This document shows positions 1 through 8,945 of a stretch of 64,000 bases of DNA, one piece after another (within the stretch, counting starts at the first letter, position 1; every line of letters starts with the position of its first letter). Made by a program: the position numbers and the translations under genes. A model generated the notes under the pieces. The model was not told the DNA's origin and did not search any database. It saw nothing but the letters and a program-made list of their open reading frames with translations. This stretch comes from CAVTPU01 sp963736695 (lineage in GTDB: Bacteria; Actinomycetota; Actinomycetes; Mycobacteriales; Micromonosporaceae), in NCBI GenBank assembly GCA_963736695.1, contig CAVTPU010000004.1, positions 1,798,001 through 1,862,000 of the forward strand, in the 5' to 3' direction.

Positions 1-37
1 GCGGTGGACGGCACCGGCCAGAGGACGGCGGCGCCAC

Positions 38-2797
38 TCAACGACGGTGTTCGCTCGGCAGCCGCGACCGGGTGAACAGCCCGGCGCCGGCCATCGCGAT
101 CGTGGGCACGACGAGCAACGTCACCGCCAAGTTCAGCCACGGAACGGTGATCGACAGCTCCGGGCCGCTCGGCCACGTGCTGGCCAACCGCGCGTTGTAG
201 GCGGCCAGCACCCCGGCCGCCGCGCCGAGCCCGACGAACACCCCGATTGTCGAGCCGAGCCCAGCGATCACGGCTGCCTGGCTCAGTGACAAGGCCCGGC
301 GCAGCCACGGTGTGGCACCCACCGCCGCCAACGTGACCAGTGTTTCTTTGCTGTCAGCCCCGGTGAGCGCCGTCGCGACCCCCGTCGCGCCCAGGGTGAT
401 CACCGCGGCGCCCGCGGTCAGCACCCACAACACGGGATCGGGCCTCGACTGCAAAGGCTGTTCGATTCGACCGTTAGCCTCCCTGAGAACCATCGCGTCG
501 ACGAATCGGTCTTGCTCCTCTTGCGTCGGAGTGCGGCTGGTCGCGGCGACGATCTCCGTCGGCGTCATCCGCAGTCCGAGAGAGTCGACCAGTGCCGGCG
601 ACACGATGATTCGGTCATTGCGAATGCCGGTCGTGAGCTGGTGCGCAGCCACCTCGCGCGCGTCGCGATAGTCCACCTTCGGCTCCGACAACGGCATAAC
701 CCCATCGCCGGAACTCGTCATCACCTCGACAGTTGCGACGCCCCCCGAGACGAAATCCGGACCACCGACCACGATGCCCCCCTCGCGCAGAGTCCTCTCG
801 GCCCGGCGAAGATCGTCACCGGTGGCCCCGGTCAGCGTGGCGATGGCGGTCGCGTCGGCGACCACGACCTGTTCCTGGGGCTGGCCGCCGTTGCGGCAAC
901 GGGGATCCCGACGCGCCGCGCGCGCTTTTTCTCCGGTCAACGGCTGGTCGCCGAGTTCCGCGAGATAGGGGCAGACCCGATCCGGCGGCTGACGAAACGT
1001 CATGGTGCAGCTCATCGTCGGGTCGGTTGTCAGACATTCCGCCCGTGAGATCCGGTGCGTCCGGGTGATAGGCGGAAGGCTCGATCGCATCGCCGCCTCG
1101 ATCGCCGCGAGATCGAGCTCGGACGACGAAGTCATCTGCACGATGGCATATCCCAAGGGGACCTCGGATGTGGCTTCCTGTTGGCCGCCCACGGTGCCGA
1201 AGATGGCGAGTGCCACGCTGCCAGCGACGGCTGCCATGACCGCCGCGACGGCGGACGCGGCGGCAGCGCGGTTGCGGGAGGCGTCTCGCAACGCGATCCG
1301 CAGCGACACCGGCAGCAGCCGGCCCGCTGTGGCGATAACGCCGATGACGGCCGGCATGCACAGCACCATCCCCAACTCACCGACGATCACGCCGGGCAGC
1401 ATGACGTTGAGCGATATCGCCCGTGCGCCGACCGCGACGAGTCCGACACCGGCCGCGACCATGACGGCGCCGAGAACCAACCAACGGCGACGGGTACGAG
1501 TCACTCCGGACCGCCCCGCGAGTGATGTCACCACATCCTGCCTCGCGACTGTCCAGGCCGGCACCGCGGCGGCGGTCAACCCGGAGACGACCGCGACGCA
1601 CACGATGCCCACCACCGCGAGCGGGGACACCCGATAGCCGCCGGCCCGGTGCAGAAACAACAGTTCCTCAAGCCAGGGTCGGGCTATGACTGCGGCGGCC
1701 CCGCCGAGCACCATGCCGGCGAGCGCGCCCACCATGCTGAGCACGACGCCATCGGCGAGCACGATGCGTCGCAGATGCGCGGGGGTGGCCCCGTTCGCCG
1801 CAGCGAGGGCGAGGTGTCGTCGCCGTCGGCGGGCGCTGATCGCGAAGGCCGGACCGGCGATGAGAACGATCTCCAGAAAGGCGAGTCCGGCACCGACGGT
1901 GGCGGCGATCGTGGCGTCGTCCGGCCCCGAACCGAGCGGATCATCGGTGCGACCTTCGACCGCAATCTGTGACGCTGGTGGCGGGTCGATCAATACGGCT
2001 CGCGACTCCACGACCATGCCCAACGCGTTGAGCCGGGTGACGTCATTCCACGTCATCGGGGCCGGCGAGTCGACCAACCAGGTGGCCGGGACGTCGCTGA
2101 CTCCGGGCACGCCGGCGGCGGAGTCGAAGAGGATCGCGGTGTCGAGCGCGCCCGGAAACTCAACCACGCCGACGACATGGAAGACTCCGCCGGACTCCAC
2201 GCCGGTGAGAGTTCCACCGACGGTGAGGTCGAGCGAGACCAACGCTCGAGGGCTCACGGCGATCTCGGTCGCCGCCTGCGGCACCCGACCCTCGAGCACC
2301 GTCACCAGTCCCGTCGCGAGCGGACTGCTCGCGTCGAGTGTGATCGCACTGACAGCCTCCTTTCTCTTCTGCCGGCGCACCTGGGCCGATCCCTTGCGCT
2401 GTTCGACGATGGCGCTGCCGGCCGGCAGTGCGGCGAGCAGCTCCGCCCGAATCTCTGACGCCGACGAGCCTCCTTTCCCGGCGGTCGCCTGCGTCGGAGT
2501 CCCGAACGTCGACTGTGGACTTTTTCCGGCGTCCACCGTCGCCCATCGGACCGCGTCCGGGCTCTGCCATATCGCTTCGCGCTGATCCCACATGATGAGC
2601 GCGTCGGCGGCACCCATGTGTTGGGTGGCCAGCTCGACACCGGTGAGGCTGAACATCGAATAGGTCACGGCGAGGAAAGTCAGGCCGAGCACCGGCACCG
2701 CGAGCATCATCGCGACGAGCGCGGAACGGCCTTTGCTGCGACGGGCCTCCCTCCGGGCGATGCGAAGTGCGGCGCGCCATGAAGAGATCACGCTCAT
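38..2797 (-). CDS. MacB/FtsX-like ABC transporter permease
   Basis: A 919-residue membrane protein with the two-half FtsX/MacB permease layout: an N-terminal membrane anchor (about residues 25-55), a large extracytoplasmic loop, three helices (about 300-430), then a second anchor, loop and C-terminal three-helix block ending near residue 910. The repeated alanine/valine-rich helices and the 'AANGATPAHLRRIVLADG' and 'AAVGATPWLRRALSLSQA' cytoplasmic loops are typical of the family. Its ATG overlaps the stop of the ATPase gene (ATGA at 2794-2797), so the two are translationally coupled. Likely exports or extracts a lipid, lipoprotein or peptide; the substrate cannot be read from sequence. Confidence 0.9.
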   Translation of the reverse strand: MSVISSWRAALRIARREARRSKGRSALVAMMLAVPVLGLTFLAVTYSMFSLTGVELATQHMGAADALIMWDQREAIWQSPDAVRWATVDAGKSPQSTFGTPTQATAGKGGSSASEIRAELLAALPAGSAIVEQRKGSAQVRRQKRKEAVSAITLDASSPLATGLVTVLEGRVPQAATEIAVSPRALVSLDLTVGGTLTGVESGGVFHVVGVVEFPGALDTAILFDSAAGVPGVSDVPATWLVDSPAPMTWNDVTRLNALGMVVESRAVLIDPPPASQIAVEGRTDDPLGSGPDDATIAATVGAGLAFLEIVLIAGPAFAISARRRRRHLALAAANGATPAHLRRIVLADGVVLSMVGALAGMVLGGAAAVIARPWLEELLFLHRAGGYRVSPLAVVGIVCVAVVSGLTAAAVPAWTVARQDVVTSLAGRSGVTRTRRRWLVLGAVMVAAGVGLVAVGARAISLNVMLPGVIVGELGMVLCMPAVIGVIATAGRLLPVSLRIALRDASRNRAAAASAVAAVMAAVAGSVALAIFGTVGGQQEATSEVPLGYAIVQMTSSSELDLAAIEAAMRSSLPPITRTHRISRAECLTTDPTMSCTMTFRQPPDRVCPYLAELGDQPLTGEKARAARRDPRCRNGGQPQEQVVVADATAIATLTGATGDDLRRAERTLREGGIVVGGPDFVSGGVATVEVMTSSGDGVMPLSEPKVDYRDAREVAAHQLTTGIRNDRIIVSPALVDSLGLRMTPTEIVAATSRTPTQEEQDRFVDAMVLREANGRIEQPLQSRPDPVLWVLTAGAAVITLGATGVATALTGADSKETLVTLAAVGATPWLRRALSLSQAAVIAGLGSTIGVFVGLGAAAGVLAAYNARLASTWPSGPELSITVPWLNLAVTLLVVPTIAMAGAGLFTRSRLPSEHRR

Positions 2798-3522
2798 GCC
2801 CCGGCCTTTCCGCCCGAGGCCAACAACAGTTCGGGCTGCGCCACGGGTCCGGAGGTATCGACGATCTCGCCGTCACGCAGAAAAATGACCCGGTCCGCCC
2901 ACGCTGCGTGCCGCGCCTCGTGGGTGACCAGCACGCCTGCGGCACCAGCGTCGACCCGCGCGCGCAACAACATAAGCACCGCCTCACCGGTCTGTGAATC
3001 GAGCGCACCGGTGGGTTCGTCGGCGAGCACGAGGCGGCGATGGCCGACGAGTGCGCGGGCGATCGCCACCCGCTGTTGTTGCCCCCCGGACATCTGGTCG
3101 GGAAACCGATCGGCGAGGTCCGCGAGGCCGATGGAGTCAAGCGCCGCGATGGCGGCCGTCCGACCGCGACGCACGCCGACACCGTCGAGTTCCAGTGGCA
3201 GCGCGACGTTTTCCGCAGCGGTGAGGCTGGGCAACAGGTTGAGGTCCTGAAACACATATCCGACCCGGCGCCGCCGAACCGCCGCCAGCTGTCGTCGGCT
3301 GAGATCTCCCAGCACCGTGCCCTCGACCTCGACGGTCCCCTCGGATGGCGAGTCGAGCCCCCCGGCGAGATTGAGCAGAGTCGATTTGCCCGATCCCGAC
3401 GGGCCCATGACCGCGACGAGTTCCCCAGACTCGACGGTCAACGAGATTCCCCGCAGAGCATGCACACCGGAGGGTCCGGAGCCGTGGATCCGGTGCACCT
3501 GGGTTATGCGCAACACGTTCAT
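2794..3522 (-). CDS. ABC transporter ATP-binding protein (MacB/LolD type)
   Basis: A 242-residue ATPase. Walker A GPSGSGKSTLLNLAGG (about residues 40-55), Q-loop FQDLNLLPSLT, signature MSGGQQQRVAIARAL, Walker B LVLADEPTGALDS and an H-loop VTHEARHA are all intact, so it should be an active ATPase. It sits between the PadR gene and the permease with 4-bp ATGA overlaps at both ends, forming a three-gene operon. It powers the adjacent permease. Confidence 0.95.
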   Translation of the reverse strand: MNVLRITQVHRIHGSGPSGVHALRGISLTVESGELVAVMGPSGSGKSTLLNLAGGLDSPSEGTVEVEGTVLGDLSRRQLAAVRRRRVGYVFQDLNLLPSLTAAENVALPLELDGVGVRRGRTAAIAALDSIGLADLADRFPDQMSGGQQQRVAIARALVGHRRLVLADEPTGALDSQTGEAVLMLLRARVDAGAAGVLVTHEARHAAWADRVIFLRDGEIVDTSGPVAQPELLLASGGKAGA

Positions 3523-4127
3523 CGGGCGGCCCGCTTGCGGGAGCTGGCCGTCTGCCGGTCACCCATGGACGTCGCGAGTGGCGACGACGCTGACCCGAAC
3601 GTCGGCCGGGAGCCCCGCGCCTGGGCGAGGCTTGACTCGCAGTGGTCGAGCCAGCGGATCTCGGCCTCCGCTTGAAAGATCATCGCGTCGAGCACGAGGC
3701 GCCATGCGAGGTCGGTCGGCTCCTCGGCTCGGCTCTTCAGCCGGGTGTATTCCTGAAGCATGCGCATGGTCGCGCCGCGTTGCGTCTGCACGACTGCCCG
3801 GACATCGACGTCTGGCGTGGTCAACGCGAGCGCCAACTTGATGGCGAGTTCGTCGCGGGGGCGACCGGAGGCCTCGATCGGGCTCGCGAACCAGACAGCG
3901 ACCTCGGCCCGGCCCGCGTGGGTGATCTCATAGGGGCGTTGTCCGCCATCCGCTTCGGCGAGCGCGAGCACCAGCCCGTCCCGTTCCAGTCGGGACAAAG
4001 TCGTATAGACCTGTCCGACATTGAGCGGCCACGTGCCTCCCGTGGCCTGCTCAAACTCGAGCCGCAGCTGATAGCCATATTGGGGCCCCCGTTCCAACAG
4101 GGCGAGCAGACCGTGTTTCACACTCAT
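3519..4127 (-). CDS. PadR-family transcriptional regulator
   Basis: Winged-helix PadR protein: MSVKHGLLALLERGPQYGYQLRLEFE at the N terminus, then the typical VYTTLSRLERDGLV recognition region and a helical C-terminal dimerisation half. I choose the ATG at 4127 because the conserved PadR N terminus begins there; a GTG three codons upstream is possible. The last about 30 residues are basic and low-complexity. It is the first gene of the ABC operon and probably represses it; drug-responsive PadR-ABC pairs are common. Confidence 0.88.
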   Translation of the reverse strand: MSVKHGLLALLERGPQYGYQLRLEFEQATGGTWPLNVGQVYTTLSRLERDGLVLALAEADGGQRPYEITHAGRAEVAVWFASPIEASGRPRDELAIKLALALTTPDVDVRAVVQTQRGATMRMLQEYTRLKSRAEEPTDLAWRLVLDAMIFQAEAEIRWLDHCESSLAQARGSRPTFGSASSPLATSMGDRQTASSRKRAAR

Positions 4128-4134
4128 GCGAACC

Positions 4135-4154
4135 ACTATACATACTGCGTATAG
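4135..4154 (-). promoter_or_regulatory. Inverted repeat and -10 element upstream of padR operon
   Basis: CTATAC at 4136-4141 and GTATAG at 4149-4154 form a perfect 6-bp inverted repeat with a 7-bp spacer. On the minus strand the same bases give TATAGT, a good -10 hexamer, seven bases before the ATG at 4127. There is no Shine-Dalgarno, so the mRNA may be leaderless and the palindrome a PadR operator sitting on the -10. Inference from position; no weak -35 was convincing. Confidence 0.5.
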
Positions 4155-4236
4155 CCTTCCGTGCTACCGCCCCGAGGCCCACTGAGCCGAACAACCTACG
4201 TCTATTCTGGACCGGACATCGGGATCGGAGGCGATC

Positions 4237-5706
4237 GTGCAGACACGGCGCGAGCAGGTACGCGCGTACCGGTTCATCAACCGCAGGATGGTCTCCGCGC
4301 TGGTCTCCGGGGACCCGGAAGATCTGCATCTGCCGATGCGTCGACTGGGCCTGACCATCTTCGCGAGCACGATGATCGCGACGATCGTGGTTGCGGTGGT
4401 GGCGGTCTACGGACTCTACAATCCCGGCGGCGGCCGCCTGGAGCCCAACTCGTTGGTCATCGAACGCGAGACCGGGGCCCGTTTCGTCTATCTTGATGGG
4501 CGCCTCTATCCGGTGCTCAACTTCACCTCGGCGCGACTCATCCTCGGACAGCCCGACCCACCACAACAGACGGTGTCGCAGGCCACCCTGCGCGATCTTC
4601 CCCGGGGGCGCACGCTCGGCATCCGCGACGCGCCCGACGCACTGCCCAACGCGCGGTCGTTGGTGGGACTGCCGTGGAGCATCTGCGGAACCCAGAAGGT
4701 GACCCGTCAGATCACCCATCTCGCGATCGGCGGCGCCCTGGCCGGCGGACATTCGCTCGGTGACGACGCGCTGCTCGTGGAGGCGGCCGGCGCCCAGCAT
4801 CTGATCTGGCACAACCGGCGCCTCCAGGTGGGCGGCCCGGGTGTGCTCGCCGCTCTCGAACTCTCCTATGCCCAGCCGGTGCCCGTCGGAGAGGCCCTGC
4901 TCAACTCCATCACCGCGGGGCCCGATCTCGCGGCCCCGACGATCGACGGCAAGGGCACGCCCAGCGGGCAGCGCATCGCCGGCCGGGCCGCCCGCATCGG
5001 CACTGTCTATCGCGCCGGAAACGAGCACTATGTTCTGCTCCGCACCGGACTGGCCTTGATCAATCCGATTACCGCGCGACTACTTCTCGCCGACGGCAAG
5101 CAGCCGCAGACGATCTCGCCGAATGAGGCCGGCCGGCTGCGAACCGACAGTCCACTGGAGTCGTCCGAGTTCCTCGACAAGATTCCCCGGGTGATCCGCC
5201 TCGACCCCGCCCGGGCCTCGATCTGCGGCACGCTGCGGGAGACCCATCCCGGCGGCGCGAACGGCGCCACGACGAACGGTCTCGGCACCACAGTGGAGTA
5301 TTTCGAGACCGCGCCAGCCCGGCTGACCGGTCCGGAAGCGAGCGGAGAGGGATCACCCCAGCGCGCGGTTCGCGCCGTCGATCAAGTCATCGTCGACGGC
5401 GGCCGGGGCACGGTGGTGCGGACGCTTCCGGCCATGGGCGCTTCCCCAGAGGGCTCAACGGTCTATCTCATCACCGACGAGGGCGTGAAATATGCGCTTC
5501 GCACCGAACGTGACGTCGACGCGAAGGCCGTGCTCGGCTATGCGAACGTGACGCCCGTGCTGGTCCCGGCGGCACTGCTCGCCTTGGTGCCGACCGGACC
5601 GTCGCTCGATGCCAGCGGCGCCGCCCGCTTTGTCGGCACCACGTCCGCCGACGGCCAGGGATCGGGAAACGCTTCGCCGTCCGGCGATGTCGTGGGCATA
5701 GACTAA
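4237..5706 (+). CDS. eccB: Type VII secretion protein EccB
   Basis: A 489-residue EccB: cytoplasmic N terminus with the family's QTRREQVRAYRFINRRMVSAL motif, one transmembrane segment (about residues 42-62), then the large extracytoplasmic domain beginning with GLYNPGGGRLEPNSLVIE. The start is GTG with GGAGG seven bases upstream. EccB is the periplasm-facing ATPase/stabilising subunit of the ESX membrane complex. It leads a plus-strand run of ESX-associated genes and is divergent from the padR operon. Length is normal for the family. Confidence 0.96.
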   Translation: MQTRREQVRAYRFINRRMVSALVSGDPEDLHLPMRRLGLTIFASTMIATIVVAVVAVYGLYNPGGGRLEPNSLVIERETGARFVYLDGRLYPVLNFTSARLILGQPDPPQQTVSQATLRDLPRGRTLGIRDAPDALPNARSLVGLPWSICGTQKVTRQITHLAIGGALAGGHSLGDDALLVEAAGAQHLIWHNRRLQVGGPGVLAALELSYAQPVPVGEALLNSITAGPDLAAPTIDGKGTPSGQRIAGRAARIGTVYRAGNEHYVLLRTGLALINPITARLLLADGKQPQTISPNEAGRLRTDSPLESSEFLDKIPRVIRLDPARASICGTLRETHPGGANGATTNGLGTTVEYFETAPARLTGPEASGEGSPQRAVRAVDQVIVDGGRGTVVRTLPAMGASPEGSTVYLITDEGVKYALRTERDVDAKAVLGYANVTPVLVPAALLALVPTGPSLDASGAARFVGTTSADGQGSGNASPSGDVVGID

Positions 5707-5742
5707 TCTCGACAGGCGGCAGCTTTCGGCGGGGAGGGTTTC

Positions 5743-6162
5743 ATGGGCCAAGAACCGACTAGCGTCAATATTATGACGTTGGAGGAGTTTCACCAGCGAC
5801 TCAGTGCACGACTCGCGACGGCCGAGGCCGTCGCCGCCCAGATCAGCCGTCTCGCGCAGGAGACTCCCCGACTGGGCACATTCGCCGACGCGGTCCGCGC
5901 CGACGGCGCCTATCGGGAACTCTGCGCCACCGAGATCAACCGCGTGGAGCGTCTCATCACCGCGGTGCGGGCCAGCCGCGACGCGACCGCCGAGATCCTC
6001 GACAACTACCGAACAGCGGAAGACCGCAACGGCGTCGACGCGGAATCGATCGCCCGTCACCTGGACCCGTATCTCCCCGCAGAGACCATGACCGGAACAG
6101 CCGCTCCCACGCAGCCATCCACGAGCCTGCAAAACACCTCCGGATGGGAGAACTATGCCTGA
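5743..6162 (+). CDS. ESX-associated helical protein, partner of the next gene
   Basis: A 139-residue, alpha-helical protein with no membrane segment. I do not recognise a named family. Residues about 60-95 contain ATEINRVERLITAVR and DATAEILDNYRTAEDRN; the latter resembles DATEYILANYREREELT in the protein at 12960-13466, and both genes sit directly before a tailed WXG protein, so the two look paralogous. The stop overlaps the next gene by 8 bp, indicating coupling. It may be a chaperone or co-secreted partner. Confidence 0.8.
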   Translation: MGQEPTSVNIMTLEEFHQRLSARLATAEAVAAQISRLAQETPRLGTFADAVRADGAYRELCATEINRVERLITAVRASRDATAEILDNYRTAEDRNGVDAESIARHLDPYLPAETMTGTAAPTQPSTSLQNTSGWENYA

Positions 6163-7399
6163 CACCGTCGCGACCAACTACGCCGCCATCGACCACGCGA
6201 CGCTGTTTCGCATGGTCCAGTCCGGCGATCCGGAACAGGTCGAGAGTCTGGCTGCCCGATGGTCCCAGGCCCGCGACACGATCATCGAAATATCGGCGGC
6301 CCTCGAGGCCGACCTGCGTTCACTCGGCGGCGGTTGGCAGGGCGCGGCCGGCGACGAATACCAGCGGCGCATCGCGACCGTGGTGGAGTTCGTCACGCAA
6401 CTCAACCGGGAATTCACCTCGATGAGCACGGGCCTGCAGCTGATGGCAGGGCCGTTGGCCGAGGCGAAACGCAAGGCGGAGAGCCCCGCGCAGACCGCGG
6501 ACAACAACAGCCTGCTCGCCGGGGCCGCTGCTGGCGCCACGGCTGGCTCGGCATTCGGCTTCGTCGGCACGGCGGTCGGCGGCGTCGTCGGCGCGACGCT
6601 GGGGCAACAGCAGGACGAGGCGGAACGGCGTCGGGCACACCAACGGATGATCGCGCTGGTGACCGAACTCGCCGGTGACTACAGTGTCGCGTCGGGCACC
6701 CGGTGGCCCCAGACCCCCACCGCCCCGCCCGCCGGCCTGCCGGGGTGGTCCGACCCTTCGATCACCGCGATCACCTCGGCCGGCACGGGCGTTGTGCGCC
6801 ACGGCGCGCCCGGCACCGGTCACACGCCGAGCGACGGCCCCGACGCCACGCCGATCGGGTCTGGTGCGCCACACGCCAACGACGCCGCCCCCACCGCGCT
6901 GCTCGGCGCAGACGGTGGACTGGTCGGCGCCGACGCGGGCGGCACGACGGCCGACGTGCGCCCCGGAGTCACGACCCCGACCACGGCCACACCCGGCGCG
7001 GGAGTGCTCGCCGGAGCCGCCGGCGTCACTGCGGGCGGAGTCGCCGCAGCGGTCCGCGGGGCGTCGGGCACGGCGAACACCTCCATCGCCGGCAACCCCG
7101 CGACTACATCCGGCCGCGCCTCGACCGGCGCCGCCGGATCAGGTGCCGCCGGTTCCGGCGGCGTCACGGGCCGCGGCGCGGCGGTGGCCGACGCGGTGAT
7201 CGGCCGCGATGCCAATCCATCGGCGGCCGGAGCGACCCGGTCCGGCTCACCGCGTTCGGCGGCCGGGCCCCTGGGCGGCGGAATCGGCGGCGAGGAGAGC
7301 GACGAGCATCAGACCTGGTTGATCGAAGACGATATGGACTGGGGTCAACCCGACACATCGCCGCCTTTGCTGGGGGCGCGGCAGTCCGACAGGTCATGA
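6155..7399 (+). CDS. WXG-domain protein with Gly/Ala-rich middle and acidic C-terminal tail
   Basis: A 414-residue likely ESX substrate. Residues about 1-110 form a WXG100-like helical hairpin with the turn GGGWQGAAGDEYQRR. A short glycine/alanine hydrophobic patch follows (about 118-150), then a long low-complexity Ala/Gly/Thr/Pro region. The end carries TWLIEDDMDWG followed by PDTSPPLL, nearly the same tail as in the protein at 11728-12963. Its stop overlaps the mycosin start (ATGA at 7396-7399), so substrate and protease are co-translated. Confidence 0.85.
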   Translation: MPDTVATNYAAIDHATLFRMVQSGDPEQVESLAARWSQARDTIIEISAALEADLRSLGGGWQGAAGDEYQRRIATVVEFVTQLNREFTSMSTGLQLMAGPLAEAKRKAESPAQTADNNSLLAGAAAGATAGSAFGFVGTAVGGVVGATLGQQQDEAERRRAHQRMIALVTELAGDYSVASGTRWPQTPTAPPAGLPGWSDPSITAITSAGTGVVRHGAPGTGHTPSDGPDATPIGSGAPHANDAAPTALLGADGGLVGADAGGTTADVRPGVTTPTTATPGAGVLAGAAGVTAGGVAAAVRGASGTANTSIAGNPATTSGRASTGAAGSGAAGSGGVTGRGAAVADAVIGRDANPSAAGATRSGSPRSAAGPLGGGIGGEESDEHQTWLIEDDMDWGQPDTSPPLLGARQSDRS

Positions 7400-8784
7400 T
7401 CAATATAGTTCCGGCACGATCCGCCATCACCGTCGCAGTGGCGACGGTGATGGCGTTGTCCACTGTGGTCATGATTCCTGCGGGTGCCGCCGCAGCACCG
7501 ACGCCCCGCTGCGGACCCAGATTCAGCGACCAGCTCACCGCCGAGCCGTGGCCGTTGCAGCGGCTGAGACCCGACCTCGCGTGGCCACTGAGTCGAGGGC
7601 AGGGGGTGGTCGTGGCGGTCATCGACTCGGGTGTCTCCACCTTGCACCCGGCCTTCACTGGACAGGTTCTCCCCGGCACCGACTTTGTCGCGAAGGGTAA
7701 AAACACTGGCACCTGCGACGCCGACGGGCACGGCACTCTCGTCGCCGGCATCATCGCCGGCCGGGACACCCCTGCCAGCCCGTTTCACGGCGTCGCGCCA
7801 GCGGCCCGGATTCTGCCGGTGCGGGTGCTCGCCAATCGAAAGCCGTCGACCGACCCCGCCCTGTCGCAACGCATCGCGGCCGCGATCACCTGGGCGGTCG
7901 ACCACGGCGCCACGGTCATCAACCTCTCCCTCTACACCCCCGACACCCCGGCGTTACGCGCCGCGGTGCGGCGCGCGGCTCAACGCGATGTCGTGCTCGT
8001 GGCGGCCGCCGGCAACGATGGCGGCGGATCGCGCGGCGACCAGAAGGTCTATCCCGCCGCATATGACGAGGTGATCGCGGTCGCCGGCATCGACTCCCAC
8101 GGCGCCCACGTGAACACCTCGTCGAGCGGCGAATTCGTCGATATCGCGGCTCCCGGCCTCGCCATCGAAGGCCCAGCACCGCAGGGCGGGGGCTATGTCA
8201 TCGACACCCAGGGCGGCACCAGCTATGCGGCTGCCTACGTCTCCGGGGTCGCTGCTCTTATCCGATCCCACGACCCTGGCCTGCGCGCAGACGAGGTGCG
8301 CCAGCGACTGCTCCTCACCGCCGACCCACCGGCCGACGACCGCAACTCCCACGTCGGCTATGGCGTCATCAACCCATATCGGGCGGTCGCCTCGATCACC
8401 ACGACTGCGGAACCTGCCGACCCTGATGACCCCGGGTCCCTGGCCGATCTGCCTCGACCGGCACAGTCCCCGCGTCGCATCGACACCATCGCCCCAGTCG
8501 CCGGTGTTTCGAGTGCGCTGATCGCCGCCTTCGCCCTCGCGGTGACCGCACTGCGTCGGCGCCGCCGTGGATCAGGCGACAACGGGCGGTCCAGCGAGAC
8601 CCGCAGCCGCTCAGCGTGGTGGTCGAACCGGACGTCGACCTCATTCACGTCGGCCACGTCGGACATTTCGCTGGAGTCGGTTACCGTCGCCACACCAAGT
8701 GTCCGTCGAATCGGATCGCCAACGATCACCCCCGGACCGTTCACCACCACACTGTCCCAACTCGACGGAAGGCCACGACGGTGA
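7396..8784 (+). CDS. mycP: Mycosin (subtilisin-like ESX serine protease), copy 1
   Basis: A 462-residue mycosin. Signal peptide about residues 1-34 ending in AAAA. Catalytic triad visible: Asp77 in VVAVIDSGVS, His112 in DADGHGTLVAGI, Ser276 in GGTSYAAAYVSG, with oxyanion Asn in AAAGNDGG. A transmembrane helix lies at about 365-386, followed by an unusually long (about 75 residues) basic/Ser-Thr-rich cytoplasmic tail. The ATG at 7396 overlaps the upstream stop. Mycosins are membrane-anchored extracytoplasmic proteases required for stability of the ESX complex and substrate processing. Confidence 0.95.
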   Translation: MINIVPARSAITVAVATVMALSTVVMIPAGAAAAPTPRCGPRFSDQLTAEPWPLQRLRPDLAWPLSRGQGVVVAVIDSGVSTLHPAFTGQVLPGTDFVAKGKNTGTCDADGHGTLVAGIIAGRDTPASPFHGVAPAARILPVRVLANRKPSTDPALSQRIAAAITWAVDHGATVINLSLYTPDTPALRAAVRRAAQRDVVLVAAAGNDGGGSRGDQKVYPAAYDEVIAVAGIDSHGAHVNTSSSGEFVDIAAPGLAIEGPAPQGGGYVIDTQGGTSYAAAYVSGVAALIRSHDPGLRADEVRQRLLLTADPPADDRNSHVGYGVINPYRAVASITTTAEPADPDDPGSLADLPRPAQSPRRIDTIAPVAGVSSALIAAFALAVTALRRRRRGSGDNGRSSETRSRSAWWSNRTSTSFTSATSDISLESVTVATPSVRRIGSPTITPGPFTTTLSQLDGRPRR

Positions 8785-8894
8785 TGTGGCAGGTCCTCGC
8801 TGTCGTTGGGGCAGGCATACTGCTTGCGGCGACTATCGTTGGCTGGTTATTTGCCCTTATATGGTTTTTCCGCAACGACAAAACGGAGAGCTGA
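8784..8894 (+). CDS. 36-residue single-pass membrane protein
   Basis: MWQVLAVVGAGILLAATIVG and a short charged tail (FFRNDKTES). One transmembrane helix fills most of it. The ATG overlaps the last base of the mycosin stop (TGATG), and GGAAGG lies about 12 bases upstream; a GTG one codon earlier is also possible. Too short for most gene callers. Position between mycosin and the next ESX-associated gene suggests a small accessory membrane subunit, but this is inference. Confidence 0.65.
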   Translation: MWQVLAVVGAGILLAATIVGWLFALIWFFRNDKTES

Positions 8895-8945
8895 TCCGTC
8901 TTCACCACCACAGCCCCTTCCTGGCTGTGAGAGAGCGGGAGATCG

